A stretch of DNA of 64,000 bases from Cephalotus follicularis (GCA_001972305.1 BDDD01002051.1:202947-266946); one strand, 5' to 3'. Shown: positions 10,339 through 23,372, counted from the first letter of the stretch. Notes: generated from the sequence alone by a model not told the origin. Translations and numbers: made by a program.

Positions 10339-12020
10339 CCTCTATAGAGGAGATCAGGCAAAGGTTTTCGACAATGCCTTAGAAATGAGGTTTTCTCATT
10401 AAGGCACTGACAAACCTAACGTCAGCGAGATGACGAGCCAGTCAGCTATAAGGAAGCAGTGAAGAGCATTGATTCCAGGACACGACAAGAGATCATGAAA
10501 TCCGAAAACGACTCCATATATGCCTACCAAGTGAGGGACTTGGTATACGTACCCGAAGGCTTAAAATCCTATCAGATGCAAGTAAATCTTCAAAAGGAAG
10601 ATTGACGTTAATGGTAAAGGTTGAAACCTTTTTAAAGCGCAATTGATCGCGAAAGGATGTACACTAAGACAAGAGGTCTGTATGCTGAGAACTTTCTGAC
10701 CAGTTGCAATGCTTTAGTCCATTCGTATTATGCTTGGTTTTGCCGCTCATTGTGATAATGAGCTATGACAAATGGATGTCAAGACAGTCTGCAAGAGTGA
10801 CTATCTTGAAGAGGACATCTTTATGTCCCAAACCATAGAGGTTTACATCCGAGGAGCATTCACACAAGATGTGCAAGATCCAAAGGTCTATGACCTTAAG
10901 CAAGCATCCCGTAGCTGAAATATCCATTTTTTATTTTATCAAAGATATGGATAAGCCTAATGTCTACTAGAAATAGGATAACCCAGAAATCACTTTCTTG
11001 GCGTTGTATGTAGAAGACATACTACACATAGATAATGATGTAGGTATGTTGAAGTACAGTTAGCAAGAACTTCTCCACAAAGGATTTGGGAGAGGCTTTC
11101 AACGTTTTAGAGAATGAAGATTTAAAGAGTAGATCGAGTTGATTGCTTGGACTTTCCCAAAGCCAGTACATCAGCAGAGTGCTGAAATGGTATGGAACGA
11201 ATTCCATATATGGCTTACTGCCAATTAGCCAAGGAATTCACCTTTCCAAGAGGATGTCTTCTAAGACTTATGAGGAGAGGACACGCATGAATAGACAAAC
11301 TTATGCTTCCGAAATAGGCTCCATCATGTATGCCACACTTTGTACTGAGCCTGATATCAATATGCCTAAAGGTCTGGCTAGTCGATTTCAGTCCAGTCCC
11401 TATAAGAGAAATATGGACATAGTCAAGAGGATATAATGCCTGTGAAAGACTCAGGATTATTTCTTGACACATGGAGAATATAGTAAATTGAGACGTAAGA
11501 GTTGGGTTAACTCTAGTTTCAATAGTGATCTGAATGATCACAAATTCATTTCAGGATATGTGTTGATCCTGAATGGAAGTGCTGTGTGAGTGGGAGGAGT
11601 TTGTGGCAGTCAATGACTGCAAACTTCACCAGAGAATAAAAGTATGTTGCAAACTGTGATACCGGTTATGGTAGCTGGTTTGGCTGAAGATGTTCATTGT
11701 GGAACTTTATGAGGTTCCTTCCATCGTTGTCCAGTTGTGCAGCATAGGGACGACGATGGGGCTTTGCACAAACCTTGGAACTCAGGTCTCATTACCGCCT
11801 AAACATATACAGAAACAGTATCATTTAATCATGGAGATCATAGATGAATATAACGTCTCAAGAGAGATGTTATTGAGGAAATAAAGGAGACATCATGAGA
11901 GTAGATGTCACCATAGAGAGAGTCACGCGAGAAGTGAACTTAGCAGACCCACTGACCAAGGCCATGAGCAGTGCTAGAGTACGATATGCTTAGGCTAGAG
12001 GTATTCATGGCTCGAGGGCC
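10339..12020 (+). pseudogene. Ty1/copia reverse transcriptase and RNase H, degraded
   Basis: Continues the copia polyprotein after the inserted chromovirus. Recognisable blocks are SYKEAVKSIDS, KSENDSIYAYQV and QMDVKT, then FLALYVEDILHIDNDVGMLK, where the catalytic YVDD box is YVED (11007-11018). LGLSQSQYISRVLKWY follows, then YASEIGSIMYATLCTEPDI and finally REVNLADPLTKAMS near the C terminus. The best open stretch is 11143-11436. Stops and frameshifts are frequent elsewhere (10600-10990 and 11450-11880), so the element is old. The coding order matches Ty1/copia (integrase before RT), unlike its Ty3 neighbours. Confidence 0.85.
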
Positions 12021-12031
12021 AAGTGGGAGAT
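12021..12031 (+). other. Copia polypurine tract
   Basis: AAGTGGGAGAT immediately before the LTR start TGTTAGATT. This is the usual copia arrangement. Confidence 0.75.
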
Positions 12032-12380
12032 TGTTAGATTAGGGTGTCCCTGCAAGCCACGAGAAGGCTGTAGACATATGTTGTTGACATATGACACACT
12101 ATTGAATCGTACATTCTTAGTTCCATTCATGTTTTATTGTGCATTACTAATAAAAGATTGGCATCTGGCTATATGTATTATCCAATACCGTCTCCACGGA
12201 TCAGTTGATCACCATGTCAACAGAATACGCATATAGCACCCTACCCGTAAAGAGTTGGATCTCGTGCCTGAGGGGTTATGAGAATGAGCCAAGTCATAGG
12301 TTCACTTTCTTAGGGCAATTGATGAACCGCAAAGACTTGCCGTGTTATGCTTGCTCCGAATGGTAAAGGAGGATGGATCA

Positions 12381-14826
12381 TGTAACACCCTCGAAACGAC
12401 GGGAGTCGTCACTGGGTCGTATCATACATAACCTAACAATCTGAGCATATACGTTTCTTAAGAAATCATAAGTTTGCTTTATTTAGCCAATAACAGCCAA
12501 AAACGTGGCAGTCTTATCGAAACATTAAAACTTAACATTTAACATATTAAGTAGTTGCAGAAAATTCAAAACATAAATCAGTTCCAATTTAAAACATAAA
12601 ACATAAAAATCCATGGTTCAGACCACTAAACACAACATAAGGATCACTCTCCTAAGGATCCCACACATAGGGTGGTCATCACTCAATCACACTTTCCCCC
12701 GCTGCTCCTGAAAACCTGCCGCATGGAAACAGGCGCTAATTCCACATGCCCACTAGAATTGAAGTGTACGACACTACACAAGTCAATTCTCACATACATA
12801 TATCCGATCACAACTCGGACCATATATAATTCACCTCAGATCACATAAACTAGAATCGATTCATTCGCCTCTATCATACAAAGCGGATCCACAAATCCAC
12901 CTCATGGGATTCGTTCATATACTCAGAGACGCAGTAGTCTAATCACACCGCTACGGAAGTGTCACGTCCCTGTGCCAGGCCCACGACGTGCCTATGGATA
13001 CGCCCCATAGGTGGGTACAATACTCAGTATTTAATTCAAAAAAATTAATTGATTTATCAAAATCAACTTAAATCACATAAATATGTTTTCACACAACATA
13101 TTCAAAAACTGCTCACAACAGTATTATAACATATCATATCATAACATATCGTATCCTAACATATCGTACCATAACATATTGTATAGATAAAGTCGGAATC
13201 AAAATGTCAAACCAACTTTAAATTCGAAACGTATCAAAATCATGAAACATCGTTGATTTCATAAACAAAGATGCTTAGCAAAACAGTTTCAGTTTGAATG
13301 TCAGATAGCCAAGGAACAAAAAATCCATACCTTATGCGCTTGTAAAGTACTCACAAATATGAGATCAAAAACAATTTCTCCTTTGAAGTACACAATCTAA
13401 AAGGCATTCAAAATCATATGTATACGAGTCTAAAACACATCAGAAGCATTAAACAGACTCATAACAGTGTTTGGAAAAGATTCGGATCGATTCGGGGATC
13501 AAACGAATCAAAACAGTTGAAAACAGCACAATCCAGGGCAAAACAGTCGACTAAAACAAGGGTCCAGTCGACTGGGGAGGCTTGGCAGTCGACTGTTCAT
13601 AAGGTTCAGTCGACTACACAATAAAAAATGTAGGTAGTCGACTGTGTTCTTCCCTCCAGTCGACTACACAACCATTCCAGCCGACTGTCCACTGAGACAG
13701 CCGACTGTTCTGGGCGACAGAACAGTTGGAAATTCGACGATTTGCTACTGAAAATGGTTCAAATGGTTTCTACATTAAACTAGAGACATATGGACATAAA
13801 TATATGATTATATATGACTTGTAGGTGACATACAAACACAAATTTGACAAGGAAACAACTTGATAGTGATTTAACTTGCAAAAGGAACTAAGAAGACAAT
13901 GGATGTACATGTCCAGATTTTGTTTCTAATTGATTACAGATGTTATAAAACAAGTTTGTGACACATATATGAGTATAAAACGTGTTTGCAATATCACTAA
14001 CACAATGACAACACATTTAGACAAGAATCAAAGACCCCAAGAGCACAACAACTCAAAGTATGCCATTAGAACAAGATTATCATTAAAGGGGACGAATTTA
14101 CTGACCTGTAGTGATTCCCAGAACACAAAATAGTAGAAGAAACACTAGCACACACTCAAAATTCGGCTGTGAACAAAAACAAAGAAAGAAGGATACAAAA
14201 CCATAGCATACTTAGACATACATAGCAAACTAAGAGAATTTAATCCAAGGAAATAACTAAAGGATTGAATTTACCTCTTCTGACTTTGAAGAATGAATTA
14301 CACAGCAGATTGTTACACACTAACAAGGCAAATTCGGTTGACTTGCAAGAAAGAATGAAGGCAACATATAAAATGACAAGATACTCTAAGAAAGGAGAAA
14401 GGAAGAGACATGATTTGACAAAAAGGGGGAAGAAAGGAACTTTTCTGGATTTAGATATAGAAAAAGAGAGACTTAACATGGCATTTGATGGTGGGATTTG
14501 CTAGAAAGAAGGAGGAAGGTGGGAGGAAGTAGGAGAAATTGATAAAATAGGAAAAAGGAAATAAAAAGAATTAATAAATAAAAAGAATTAAGGAATTTTA
14601 AAATAAAAGGTAAATAAATTGTTTTTAATGAATAATTTTGGATTAAAATAAAATAAATAAAACCCAACATAGCATAACATACCCAAAATTCAGACTGGTA
14701 TCAGTCAGCTCAATTCACATAAACCCGATCATAGGGCAACTAGACTTTTAAAATTAAACAAAATTAAAAGCCCGTAAACACATATAAAATCCGTAAAATA
14801 TATTTATGAATGAACAGGGTATTACA
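12381..14826 (-). repeat. Solo beta LTR in the copia LTR, target duplication GATCA
   Basis: Flanked by GATCA at 12376-12380 and 14827-14831, with ends TGTAACACCC and GGGTATTACA. No internal coding sequence is present, so it is a solo LTR, as left by recombination between the two LTRs of an element. It is the only full-length beta LTR in the window and shows what is missing from 2424-3975 and 5337-6470. A TATA-like TTTTATAT lies at 14366-14373 on the - strand. Confidence 0.92.
13544..13707. repeat. Array of eight TCGA palindromes at about 21 bp spacing
   Basis: Starts at 13544, 13565, 13586, 13607, 13635, 13657, 13678 and 13698; steps 21, 21, 21, 28, 22, 21 and 20. Units are CAGTCGACTG/A, TAGTCGACTG and CAGCCGACTG. 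The step pattern follows the array at 2641-2846, including the single 28-bp step. Confidence 0.9.
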
Positions 14827-16978
14827 GATCATCTCATTGCCATTTGGGTTTTACCCTAAAGCTGATGCGGGGTGCGTGCAGAGGAGCGAAACTGAACCAA
14901 CCCACGATAGGTTATCAATTTGGAGAGTCAACATCTCTGTTAATAGAGTTCCTATTGTTGCGGTGGTACTTAGTCCAAGGTGACTAGTAGATCACATGTG
15001 ATTTACGTTGTATCGTTAGACTTGAGCTGCTGGCATACGTTGTGTAGTAACTGCTTGGCTTTGATTTCCGCCTTCCCCAACACTAGCCACGTGCTGGCAA
15101 AAAGGTTGTCTTTGGGCCTTGTGGGAGCTGCATTGAGATGTATGGGTGAGTTCGCAAGATGGGATCGTCACAACCATGTTGAGGGTTTTAGACTATATAA
15201 CATATGTGGCCGTTGAAGACTTAAAATTCCTAGCCGGGTACTGGGAGATTAGGAACAAGAGGTTTCTGGGGAAATTTCAGATTGTCTCAGTGCGTTCATA
15301 GAATTATAGTAATTGCAGTTTTACCTAGGGGTGACATTTATCCAAACCCTAGTCCATAGTCAGAGCCAAGATAATGAAGGATACGTGGCACATAAACCGA
15401 TGACAGTGATAAAGTACTGGGGAACCGGTTAACGAATGATAGACGTGGTACTTTTTGGTCCGCGGATCCGGGGGTGATTATAGATCACACCGGGACTATT
15501 AGCTGGGTAGTCATACAAGAACTTAGCGATGTTCTGGGAAATTTATCATCGTACCGGAAATCCACCGGGCTTTAGGGTCCTGCCCGATTATTGGAAAAGT
15601 GGGGCATGCTGCACACATGCCCGCTTTGTGGTAAATCTAGTTTTTAACTAGTAGACATTAGTGGTTCTTTTTTCGTTCCACTAATAGTCATCTTGATATA
15701 TTAGAGATTTAAAGCTGAAACATTATTTGATTTTATGAAATCAAAATTAAAGAGAGAGTCATTAATTTACAGAAAGGAGAAACAAAATTAAAATTGAAAG
15801 AGATTTTAATTAAAGGAGAAAAGAGAAATAAGAGAGAAAGAGAGAGACTTATTTAATTAAGTCAAAATGTATTTTAAAAACTAATTTTTAAAAATTCTCC
15901 CTCACTCTCTCTCCCATTCTCTCCCGAGCGCCTGGCGTACGCATTTTGCCGAGAGAGAGTGACGCTTCACGCGTCACTGTGCAGGTGTGCGTTTCAGTCG
16001 GAGAAGACGACGACACTTCACGCCTGTGTCCGGGTAGAGTCGAGCATCCTTCCCCGGTAAGCCTTCTACCCTTTCTCTTCTCTTTTCTCCCTAGCGGCAG
16101 ATCGTGTTTTCTGCCGCCCCTTTCACTCGGCGCCTCTTCCACCACCGACAATCACCATGGGTGGAGCCAATCAATGGCTCTATGCATTTTGGTCCTTGTT
16201 TTGTGTTTCCAGTGCGTTTTGGCCGGTGTTTGTGCGTGATGAGTCAATCGGGCGAGTTGACGCGTTGGGCTGCTGTGACTTGGCGTTCTGCACCGTGTCA
16301 CGATGAGTCTTGGGTTGGGGTATGTCGGGCTGGTGTCGCTGAGCCGTTTGGTGGCTTGGCGGCCGCTGACAACGAACGACGAGTCAACCCCGTGACTCAC
16401 CATCGGCCGTTCTTGGTGTTCCTAGCCGAGTCTCGCAGAGTCTCAGCCACCAACGTGTTCCTCGGGGTGTTGGTGTCCTCATATGTCAAGGCCAGTCAAT
16501 GGCGTGTTGACCGAGAATCACTCAGTCCAAACTCAGTGAGTCACCACCACTATTCATCGTCTTTCGGGGCGTTTCCTGGTGTGTCTCTGCCAGAAATGGA
16601 TAGAGCAGTTTTTTTCGAGTCCGTTGGTGTCAACATCAGACCAAACGTGGACTGTCGAAAAACTGGCAGTGTTACCGGTGATCGGCATTTGCTACTGCAA
16701 GCGTGTAGAGACAAAGTGGTGGAGCCTCCAACGTTGGTATGATTGCTTCCCTCTTTCCTTTTTTGTTACCGACGTGTGTTCGGTTTATCCTTTTGTGCAT
16801 GCTTGTTCTTGTTTTTAGTTCGCTTGTTAATTGAAGGGAGATCCTAGGCTTTTCTATTTGGTACTAAGATGTAAGTGTGGACCATGACTTTCAGTGTTGG
16901 TGATTTTGAAAGATTAAAATTATACACACTTACGTACTAGGACCAAATCGACCGGGAACCCTTGCCAAGTTTCCAACA

Positions 16979-18711
16979 ATGTTGTTGTTGATTAGAAGTG
17001 CCATTAATTGGTTGGATTGGCTCTACACTTATCGAACCTATGTAGACTGTTACAATAAGGATGGTGTTGATGCCAATAGCCCTGTCTTAGTGAAACTGCC
17101 CAGTTTTCTGTGAAATTGAATCCGATTGAGATCAAGCTTGTGTTTGAGCCTCTGAAATGGTGCATAAGGCTGCCAAGTAGTCTAGCCTTGCCCGGAAGGC
17201 AGATCTCCCGAAATCCTATGGGATATACCAAATGAAGTGACGGTGAGGGCTATGAGCTATATAGCGGCTAAGTGACCGACCGAGTAAGCCGAAATGGCTA
17301 AGCGATTGATCGAATGGGATGGAAGGCATAAGTGTTGTTTAAATAGCTTCCGTATCAAATAGTGGTTGATCGAGACAGAATACGAATGGTCATTGCGAAT
17401 GGATAGTGTATAGATGGTTATGGGTGGCTAATGTATTGTTATCGATCATATCGTATTGTTTTGGACCGTCGTTGAACGGTTAGGGATCGGATGGAATGTT
17501 ATCAAATGGATGCTCGAAATAGATTGTGAATGAACTGATAGGACGGTTAACTATATATATATGCTGGTATGGGACAGCATATATATTTAGTCAACCACTA
17601 GATGTTAAAGTGCTAGACAGATATAGATTGTAAATGGATATGGACCGTAGACGGCTATGGACCGTAAACGGATATGAAAGGTACATGATATAGCACAGTT
17701 GTGGATTGATACGGGACGAAAGGCCCCAAATGATGGTATATGGTGGAGTTGCTGATGAAGGATTGTGTTAGGACCTATAGGGATATGAAATGTCATTGTT
17801 CACATATATTATGCTATGTACGCATCTCACATGATTAACATTATATATATATATGTTACACCCTGGCACGCATTCATTGCATATGTATATTGTATACAAC
17901 CATTGGCAGTTGACCTGTTTCATTAAAATGAAATGGGTCATGTTCAGGTTCTGGTGGACACGTCAGTGATTAGACAATCCGAGTGCAGGGTAAGGATCTA
18001 CATTTTTTTGATTTGTGTTTATATAAAGTAGTTGATGTAGATAAATAGTATATGTACATTATGTGACTTACCGACTTGTGGCAGTGCTGGAATATAAATG
18101 TGTGTTGATGTATTGGACCTGCCAGCTTGTGGCAGTGCATAAGTTGATCAGTGTATGATATATTTGATTAAGTTAGGATGTAGTATGGTGCGAGATGAGC
18201 CCCCACCATATAGATTATGATGAGATATGAGGGTTGACCCCCAAACATATAAAATGTGGTTTATCAGGTGGCATGGAGTCCGATAAACGAATACTTCATG
18301 CCCAAATTTCAAGAAATCCTAAAAGTATGATTTTGATGGATTCATCACTTGAGGTTCTATAATGATGTAATTCTGTTGAGTTGTGGTCTACTGAGGGCAG
18401 AGCTCATTTATGAACTGCTGGTTCCTCCTTCGGGAGTGTGGATATATAAATGTGTTTTTCTCTATAGGTGGCATAGTCCGATAAACGAATACTACGTGCC
18501 CGATTTTTGGGAGATTATAAGAAATAGAATGTATTCATTTGACTATTTAGAAGATAGGATATGATTGTTTAAAGTTTTATAGCACTTTTGGGTATGATTG
18601 ATATATGATTGTTTGGATTAGACGGAACTATGCTGGATATACCAGTGTAGAATCCTTACTATTGGGAGATTGAAAGTGATTAATTGAATAAAGTGCTAAT
18701 TGGAGTTATTT
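16979..18711 (+). repeat. Epsilon-like LTR sequence, host of the copia and alpha elements
   Basis: No coding potential. 18340-18510 matches 57040-57200 of the solo epsilon LTR: GGCATAGTCCGATAAACG, CGAATACTACGTGCCC and the CTGGTTCCTCCTTCGGGAGT block. The 3' end of this LTR probably lies after the inserted chromovirus, at about 28391 (GGGTCGTTACA). Its 5' end is probably left of the window, beyond the copia element. Short GACCGT/GGCTAAG repeats occur at 17250-17670. Confidence 0.55.
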
Positions 18712-19865
18712 GGAGTTGTCGCAACCCGCCTTTCAATTCCATTAGAGACAAGCATATATGGTGATATCAGATATAAATAATAATCCAGCATTCCAACGTT
18801 AAACAACAATCATAACTATAGCGGAAGCATTTCATAGCCGGATTATAATGTTATCCGCACGCAGTCCATACTACGTGCTTGTACATAATACATAATAATC
18901 ATCCTTTTACAGATAGGAAAAGGAAACGACAACAACGGAGTGTGATCGTTCATTACAATACAAAACATAAGAATAACAACCTTAACAAGAATAGAAGCTC
19001 TCCAAAAGCTTCAGCAGAACTTCCCGAACGTCTTCACTTAATCTGAAATTGTAGGGGGTTAGCCGTTGTCCTCACTTGGCTAAGTAGGAAATAATGCATG
19101 ATAGTTGAATATATAATTGTAAACATGCGTGACAGTTATTTAAAATAACATATATATAAGTATTTCAATATATAAGCAATCAAGCCAAGTGGCCATAGAC
19201 AATACAATTAAGGAATAACGCACAAGGGTACAATCAATCAATACAGTAGTTTGGGTGTCACATGTCGCTAACTCCTAGCACCAATTGTGCACCACCTAAC
19301 TATCACCCTACACTCCGAAGATGATAATTAGGTCAATTCTATCGGCAATTAGCGGGCAGGTAACAGTCAGGATCTGCATTGCAGATAAGTGTGGTGGATG
19401 CTCTAGCCAACTCCTGGCACCTAGGACCACCCCGTAGACAGTGATGTCTCCTATCACTCGACTAACGGCAATAACATAGACAATCAATTCAATAAATTCA
19501 GTGACAATATTACATATATCTATAATATGCAATATAACGATAGTTTTCATTTTTAGAAAATATAACAATTCAATCAGTGGTTCTCTTGGAGAACTAAACG
19601 ATAACAGTACCTCTTATACGAGGAAAATAGCAATTTGTATAACAATAAGATTTTCTGTTTGACATCAGTTGTTAAAAATCATTATTTATGCTTAAAGCAT
19701 TAAGTTGGTATAATCCTTGAAATTTATATATAACAGTAGTAATTACTTTAATGAACCGTAATGGCAGCAATACATAGATTGATTAACAGTATTAGTTCAA
19801 GGATATTCACAACCACGACCAATTCAATCAATCAATTAAGCATTTCCACAATTTCTGTTCTAAAG

Positions 19866-20015
19866 GGGTCGACAGTTTCTATTTAATTATCGACGGTTGT
19901 CGATTAAGCGTTGACACTGGACACACGATCAAAGCGTAAAGCATCGACATTCTAAGCCTTAAAATGCGATTTTTATACACCAAAGCGTCGACTGTCTAAA
20001 CCTAAGCGTCGGTGC
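19866..20015. repeat. TCGA-core cluster (GCGTCGACGC type), downstream of TATA
   Basis: TCGA or one-change cores begin at 19869, 19890, 19911, 19944, 19988 and 20009; steps 21, 21, 33, 44 and 21. Preserved flanks are AAGCG and CG(G/A). It is decayed but has the same period as the clusters in the related solo LTR at 58929-61653. Confidence 0.65.
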
Positions 20016-20665
20016 TTCTGGCGTTCTTACAATTTTCTAGGAGCAATAACAAAACAGAGGATGCACAAAATCATTTCAATCTCAGTCCAATTCAACATGC
20101 AATCAAATCTTAACCATCACTACACATTATACATGCTATATGTTCAAAAACATGTCAAAACCCCTACCTTAAAACCAATCCAGAAATCAAATCGAATTGA
20201 TGTCTCTCTCTATGTACAAATGTTCTTCACTCTCCTTCAATCTTTCAAAATTACCAAATTAATCTACACAATTGCATGTTTACAGGTTTTAGATACCAAT
20301 CCAGTAAGTTTAACTAGTTTTCTTGTCATGATAACAGCTAAAATCGGAACCAGCAACTTATCATTAGCTCTATGTTTCATCTCTCATGAACAATTAACAA
20401 AATCAATTTCTAATTCCCAGGTTTTCTCCATAATCGTTTGTTAACAATGGATAGGTATATCTAATCCCAGTCTGTTTCATAACTAATAACCAAAACAACA
20501 TCAAGGAAATCTCAGCTTACTTACCAATTCCCAGGCGATGCTCCATGTTCCACTTTGAACTTTAAGTTCTTCTACAAGAAACCTCTAGCCATTCCTTTAG
20601 CACTTGTCCAGATTGTCTCTCCAATCCTCAGTTTTTTCTAACACTCATAAGCTCATGTATCAGCT

Positions 20666-20673
20666 GATATAAA
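20666..20673 (-). promoter_or_regulatory. TATA-like site in an alpha LTR
   Basis: TTTATATC followed by AGCTGATA on the - strand. The same context recurs at 9836-9843, 27703-27710 and, on the + strand, 59529-59535. Conservation across copies supports a core promoter. No transcription start has been shown. Confidence 0.45.
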
Positions 20674-20941
20674 GGCTCAATTCGTGTCTCCCAACCTTCA
20701 TTGTACATTTCTCTCTCCCTCATGCATGCCTTCATTCATTATTTTTTCCCCCTTTATTTTCTAGCATGTTGCAGGTTGCAGGTTCAAATCACATGCAAGG
20801 CTCCACCCTTGCATGTTACCTAGCAGGTGAAGGCTTCTGGTGTGCATTGACACATTTATAGGACACTTGTCATTAGCACACCATTTTAACACTGCAGTTT
20901 CATGCCAATTGACAAGTGTTCTGTGCCAGAACACGTCTAAA

Positions 20942-21080
20942 GCATCGCCGTTTTGAACGTGGCCATCGACGCTTTTGTTCTTCATAACACAGCCCTCAAC
21001 TGCACGCCTTGTACACGTGTCTATGCTCAAAGCGTCGACGGTGCGGAGTTAGGTGTCGACGGTTTAGCGTCAGAACTTAT
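20942..21080. repeat. TCGA-core cluster (GCGTCGACGC type), upstream of TATA
   Basis: Cores at 20945 (TCGC), 20966, 21035 and 21056, with 21-bp steps within each pair. In LTR orientation the cluster is about 270 bp upstream of the TATA-like site. Confidence 0.65.
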
Positions 21081-21215
21081 TTCTTTATTTTTCATTTAAG
21101 AATTTATTCCAATTTCCTTCTATTCAAGCAATAACCCAACATATAATCTCAATAAAATGTATATTTTATTCATCATAGGTTACAATATACATTAATTGAA
21201 ATTACGGTTATTACA

Positions 21216-21232
21216 TTCCCCCCTCCTTAAAG
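21216..21232 (-). other. Polypurine tract
   Basis: A purine-rich - strand run with six consecutive G next to the LTR start TGTAATAACCG. It overlaps the end of the chromodomain frame. Confidence 0.8.
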
Positions 21233-21810
21233 AAAATTCATCCTCAAATTTAGCCCTTGTATTTCGAACAAGTGGGGAAATGTCTCCATCATTTCATCTT
21301 CACTCTCCCACGTAGCTTCCTCTGCTCCGTGAAAACGCCATAGTACTTTTACCATAGGAATAGTCTTATTCCTTAGCACCTTCTCCATTCGATCCGCTAT
21401 CCTCGTCGGCCTTTCTTCATAGGACAATCTAGGACTGATGAATCCATGGTCGTAGCTCAATATGTGAGATGGGTCGGGTACATATTTCCGTAAAATGGAA
21501 ACATGAAACACGATATGCACACCCGACAAACTGGGCGGTAGTGTAATCTGATATGCCACGTCCCCCACTCTTTCCAGTATCTCATAAGGTCCAATTTAAC
21601 TTGGTGACAACTTCCCCTTGAGGCCAAAATAGTGTATCCCTTTCGAAGGCGAGATCCTAAGGAAAACATGATCCCCCTTCTTAAATTCTAGCTTTCTCCT
21701 CTTGCTATCGGCGTAACTCTTCTGCAGACTTTGTGCAGCTAGCAGTCTCTTCTTGATTATTTCCACTTTATCAGTAGTCTCTTGTACCAAGTCCGGTCCC
21801 AGCACTTGTC
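21227..21810 (-). pseudogene. Integrase C-terminal region and chromodomain
   Basis: Reads SYADSKRRKLEFKKGDHVFL and SPSKGIHYFGLKGKLSP, a frameshift near 21597, then GDVAYQITLPPSL, FHVSILRKY, RNKTIPMVKVLWRFH and EEATWESEDEMMETFPHLF. This is the GPY/F-like region followed by a chromodomain-type tail, typical of plant chromoviruses. The tail runs on for a few residues into the polypurine tract. Confidence 0.85.
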
Positions 21811-21816
21811 TCTCAC

Positions 21817-22150
21817 CTACCTTATCCCAGCAAATAGGCGATCTGTATTTCTCCCATACAAGGCTTCATAGGGAGCCATTCCAATGCTGGTGTGAAAGCT
21901 GTTGTTGTAAGAGAACTCAATCAGTGCCAGATGATCCTCCCAACTCCCGGCAAAATCAATCATGCAAGCCTGTAGCATATCCTCCAGAGTCTGAATGGTA
22001 CGCTTAGACTGTTCGTCAGTCTGTGGGTGGAACGCAGTACTAAAGTTTAATGCCATTCCCATCGCTGCTTGGAACTTCTTCCAGAATCTTGAAGTGAATC
22101 TAGCATCTCGGTCACAAACAGTACTGACCGGCACTCCATGCAATCTCACT
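21817..22150 (-). pseudogene. Integrase core fragment with catalytic Glu changed to Lys
   Basis: [20 protein letters not shown] and [10 protein letters not shown] carry the second catalytic Asp. The third acidic residue is lost: the usual GQSERTIQ reads [13 protein letters not shown]. The zinc finger and first Asp are absent because the frame is fused to RNase H at about 22150. The frame ends [10 protein letters not shown], short of the usual KCRSP, through a frameshift. Confidence 0.85.
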
Positions 22151-22660
22151 ATCTCCCACCATAGAGGTAGTGCCTCCATTTCTGCAAAGCGAACACTATG
22201 GCTGCCAACTCAAGATCGTGTATGGGATAATTTTATTCGTACGACTTTAATTTCCTTGATGCGTATGCAATCACCCTACCATGTTGCATGAGAACGCATC
22301 CCAATCCTTTCCCAGAGGCATCAGTATAGACAGTGAAACCCTCATTACCCTCAGGTAATGCGAACACTGGAGCCGATATCAACTGACTCTTCAACTCTTG
22401 GAAACTTACCTCACAAGAATCATCCCACACAAAACTTGACTTCTTCTGAGTCAACTGTGTCAATGGTGTAGCAAGCTTTGAAAACCCTCTGATGAACCTT
22501 CGGTAGTAGCCAGCCAATCCCAAGAAGCTACGAACCTCAGTAACGCTCCTCGGTTGGGGCCAATCAACAATACTCTCTATCTTCGAAGGATCCACCGATA
22601 ATCCCTCACTCGACACAATGTGACCTAGGAAAGTCACGTGATCCAGCTAAAACTCGCACT
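22150..22660 (-). pseudogene. RT thumb/connection and RNase H, truncated
   Basis: [34 protein letters not shown] and a first RNase H motif, [16 protein letters not shown], are clear. The frame has a stop in SYE-stop-NYP and ends in KWRHYLYG, where a deletion joins it to integrase. The RNase H C-terminal half is gone. Confidence 0.85.
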
Positions 22661-23372
22661 TGCTGAATTTGGAGAACAACTGTTCCTTTCACAATGTCTG
22701 CAATACAATCCTCAAGTGCTACATGTGTTCCTCAATGCTCTTTGAATAAATCAGGATGTCGTCTAAGAATATAAGACAAACTGTTCAAGATAGTGTTGGA
22801 ACACTCTGTTCATCAAACACATAAAGGCTGCAGGAGCATTCGTCAAACCAAACGGCAGTATCAAAAATTCGTAATGCCCATATCTGGTTCAAAATGCGGT
22901 CTTCTCCACGTCACCTTCTCAGATCCTTAGATGATGATAACTTGTTCTTAGGTCAAGTTTGGAGAATACAGTAAAGCCTTGCAATTTGTTGAACAACTCC
23001 TCAATATGTGGCAGAGAATACTTGTTCTTCACCGTTACCTGATTTAGCAGCCTGTAATCGATGCATAACCGCATCGATCCGTATTTCTTTTTCACAAACA
23101 GGACCGGTGCTCCCCACTGTGATACACTCGGTCTGATGAGGCCCTTATCAAGATAATCCTGCAATTGAGTCTTCAACTCTTTCAGTTCAGCAGGAGCCAT
23201 TCGGTATGAAGCTTTCGATATAGGATCAGTCCCAGGCAATAGTTCAATGCTGAACTCTATATCTCTCTCCCGGTGGTAACGAAGTGAGATCATCTGGAAA
23301 TACATCAGGAAATTCACATACAACAGGCACTTGTTCAATACTAGGCTTACCTTTCGTATGATCAATCACATA
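22661..23372 (-). pseudogene. Chromovirus reverse transcriptase
   Basis: [58 protein letters not shown] and a GYHQLR region that reads SYHHLRI before a stop. A one-base shift further on gives [13 protein letters not shown], so the catalytic FLDD box is present but out of frame. The protease-RT linker is interrupted at 23373 by a delta LTR. Confidence 0.85.

Larger units (their letters stand above)
12032..16978 (+). repeat. Copia 3' LTR, about 2.5 kb, interrupted by a solo LTR
   Basis: Begins TGTTAGATTAGGG and ends TTTCCAACA. It is split at 12376-14831 by a beta LTR. Both ends are confirmed by a reversed solo copy at 47934-48688, whose ends are the same. Without the insertion the LTR is about 2.5 kb, long for copia. 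The interior (15890-16130) has a GA-rich and GC-rich leader-like tract ending in CCGGTAAGCC, a plausible splice donor followed by a pyrimidine tract. 16225-16545 is rich in GAGTC/GACTC. The open frames at 16104-16742 are not supported as genes. Confidence 0.85.
18717..21215 (-). repeat. Alpha LTR, 3' LTR of the element at 18717-28269
   Basis: About 2.5 kb from TGTCGCAACCC to CGGTTATTACA. It pairs with 26403-28269, which retains roughly the right-hand three quarters. It contains two TCGA clusters on either side of the TATA-like site, the TTAGCC/GGCTAA block near 19061 and GCCAAGTGGCC near 19188. Confidence 0.9.

Noticed and set aside
16104..16742. 212-residue open frame on the + strand
   Set aside because: It lies inside the copia LTR (12032-16978), in GC-rich DNA where stops are rare. 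The composition looks non-protein, and there is no recognisable domain.
20061..20444. 127-residue + strand frame, repeated at 27134-27481
   Set aside because: It recurs because both are copies of the same LTR region (alpha LTRs) and lies antisense to the element. No domain.
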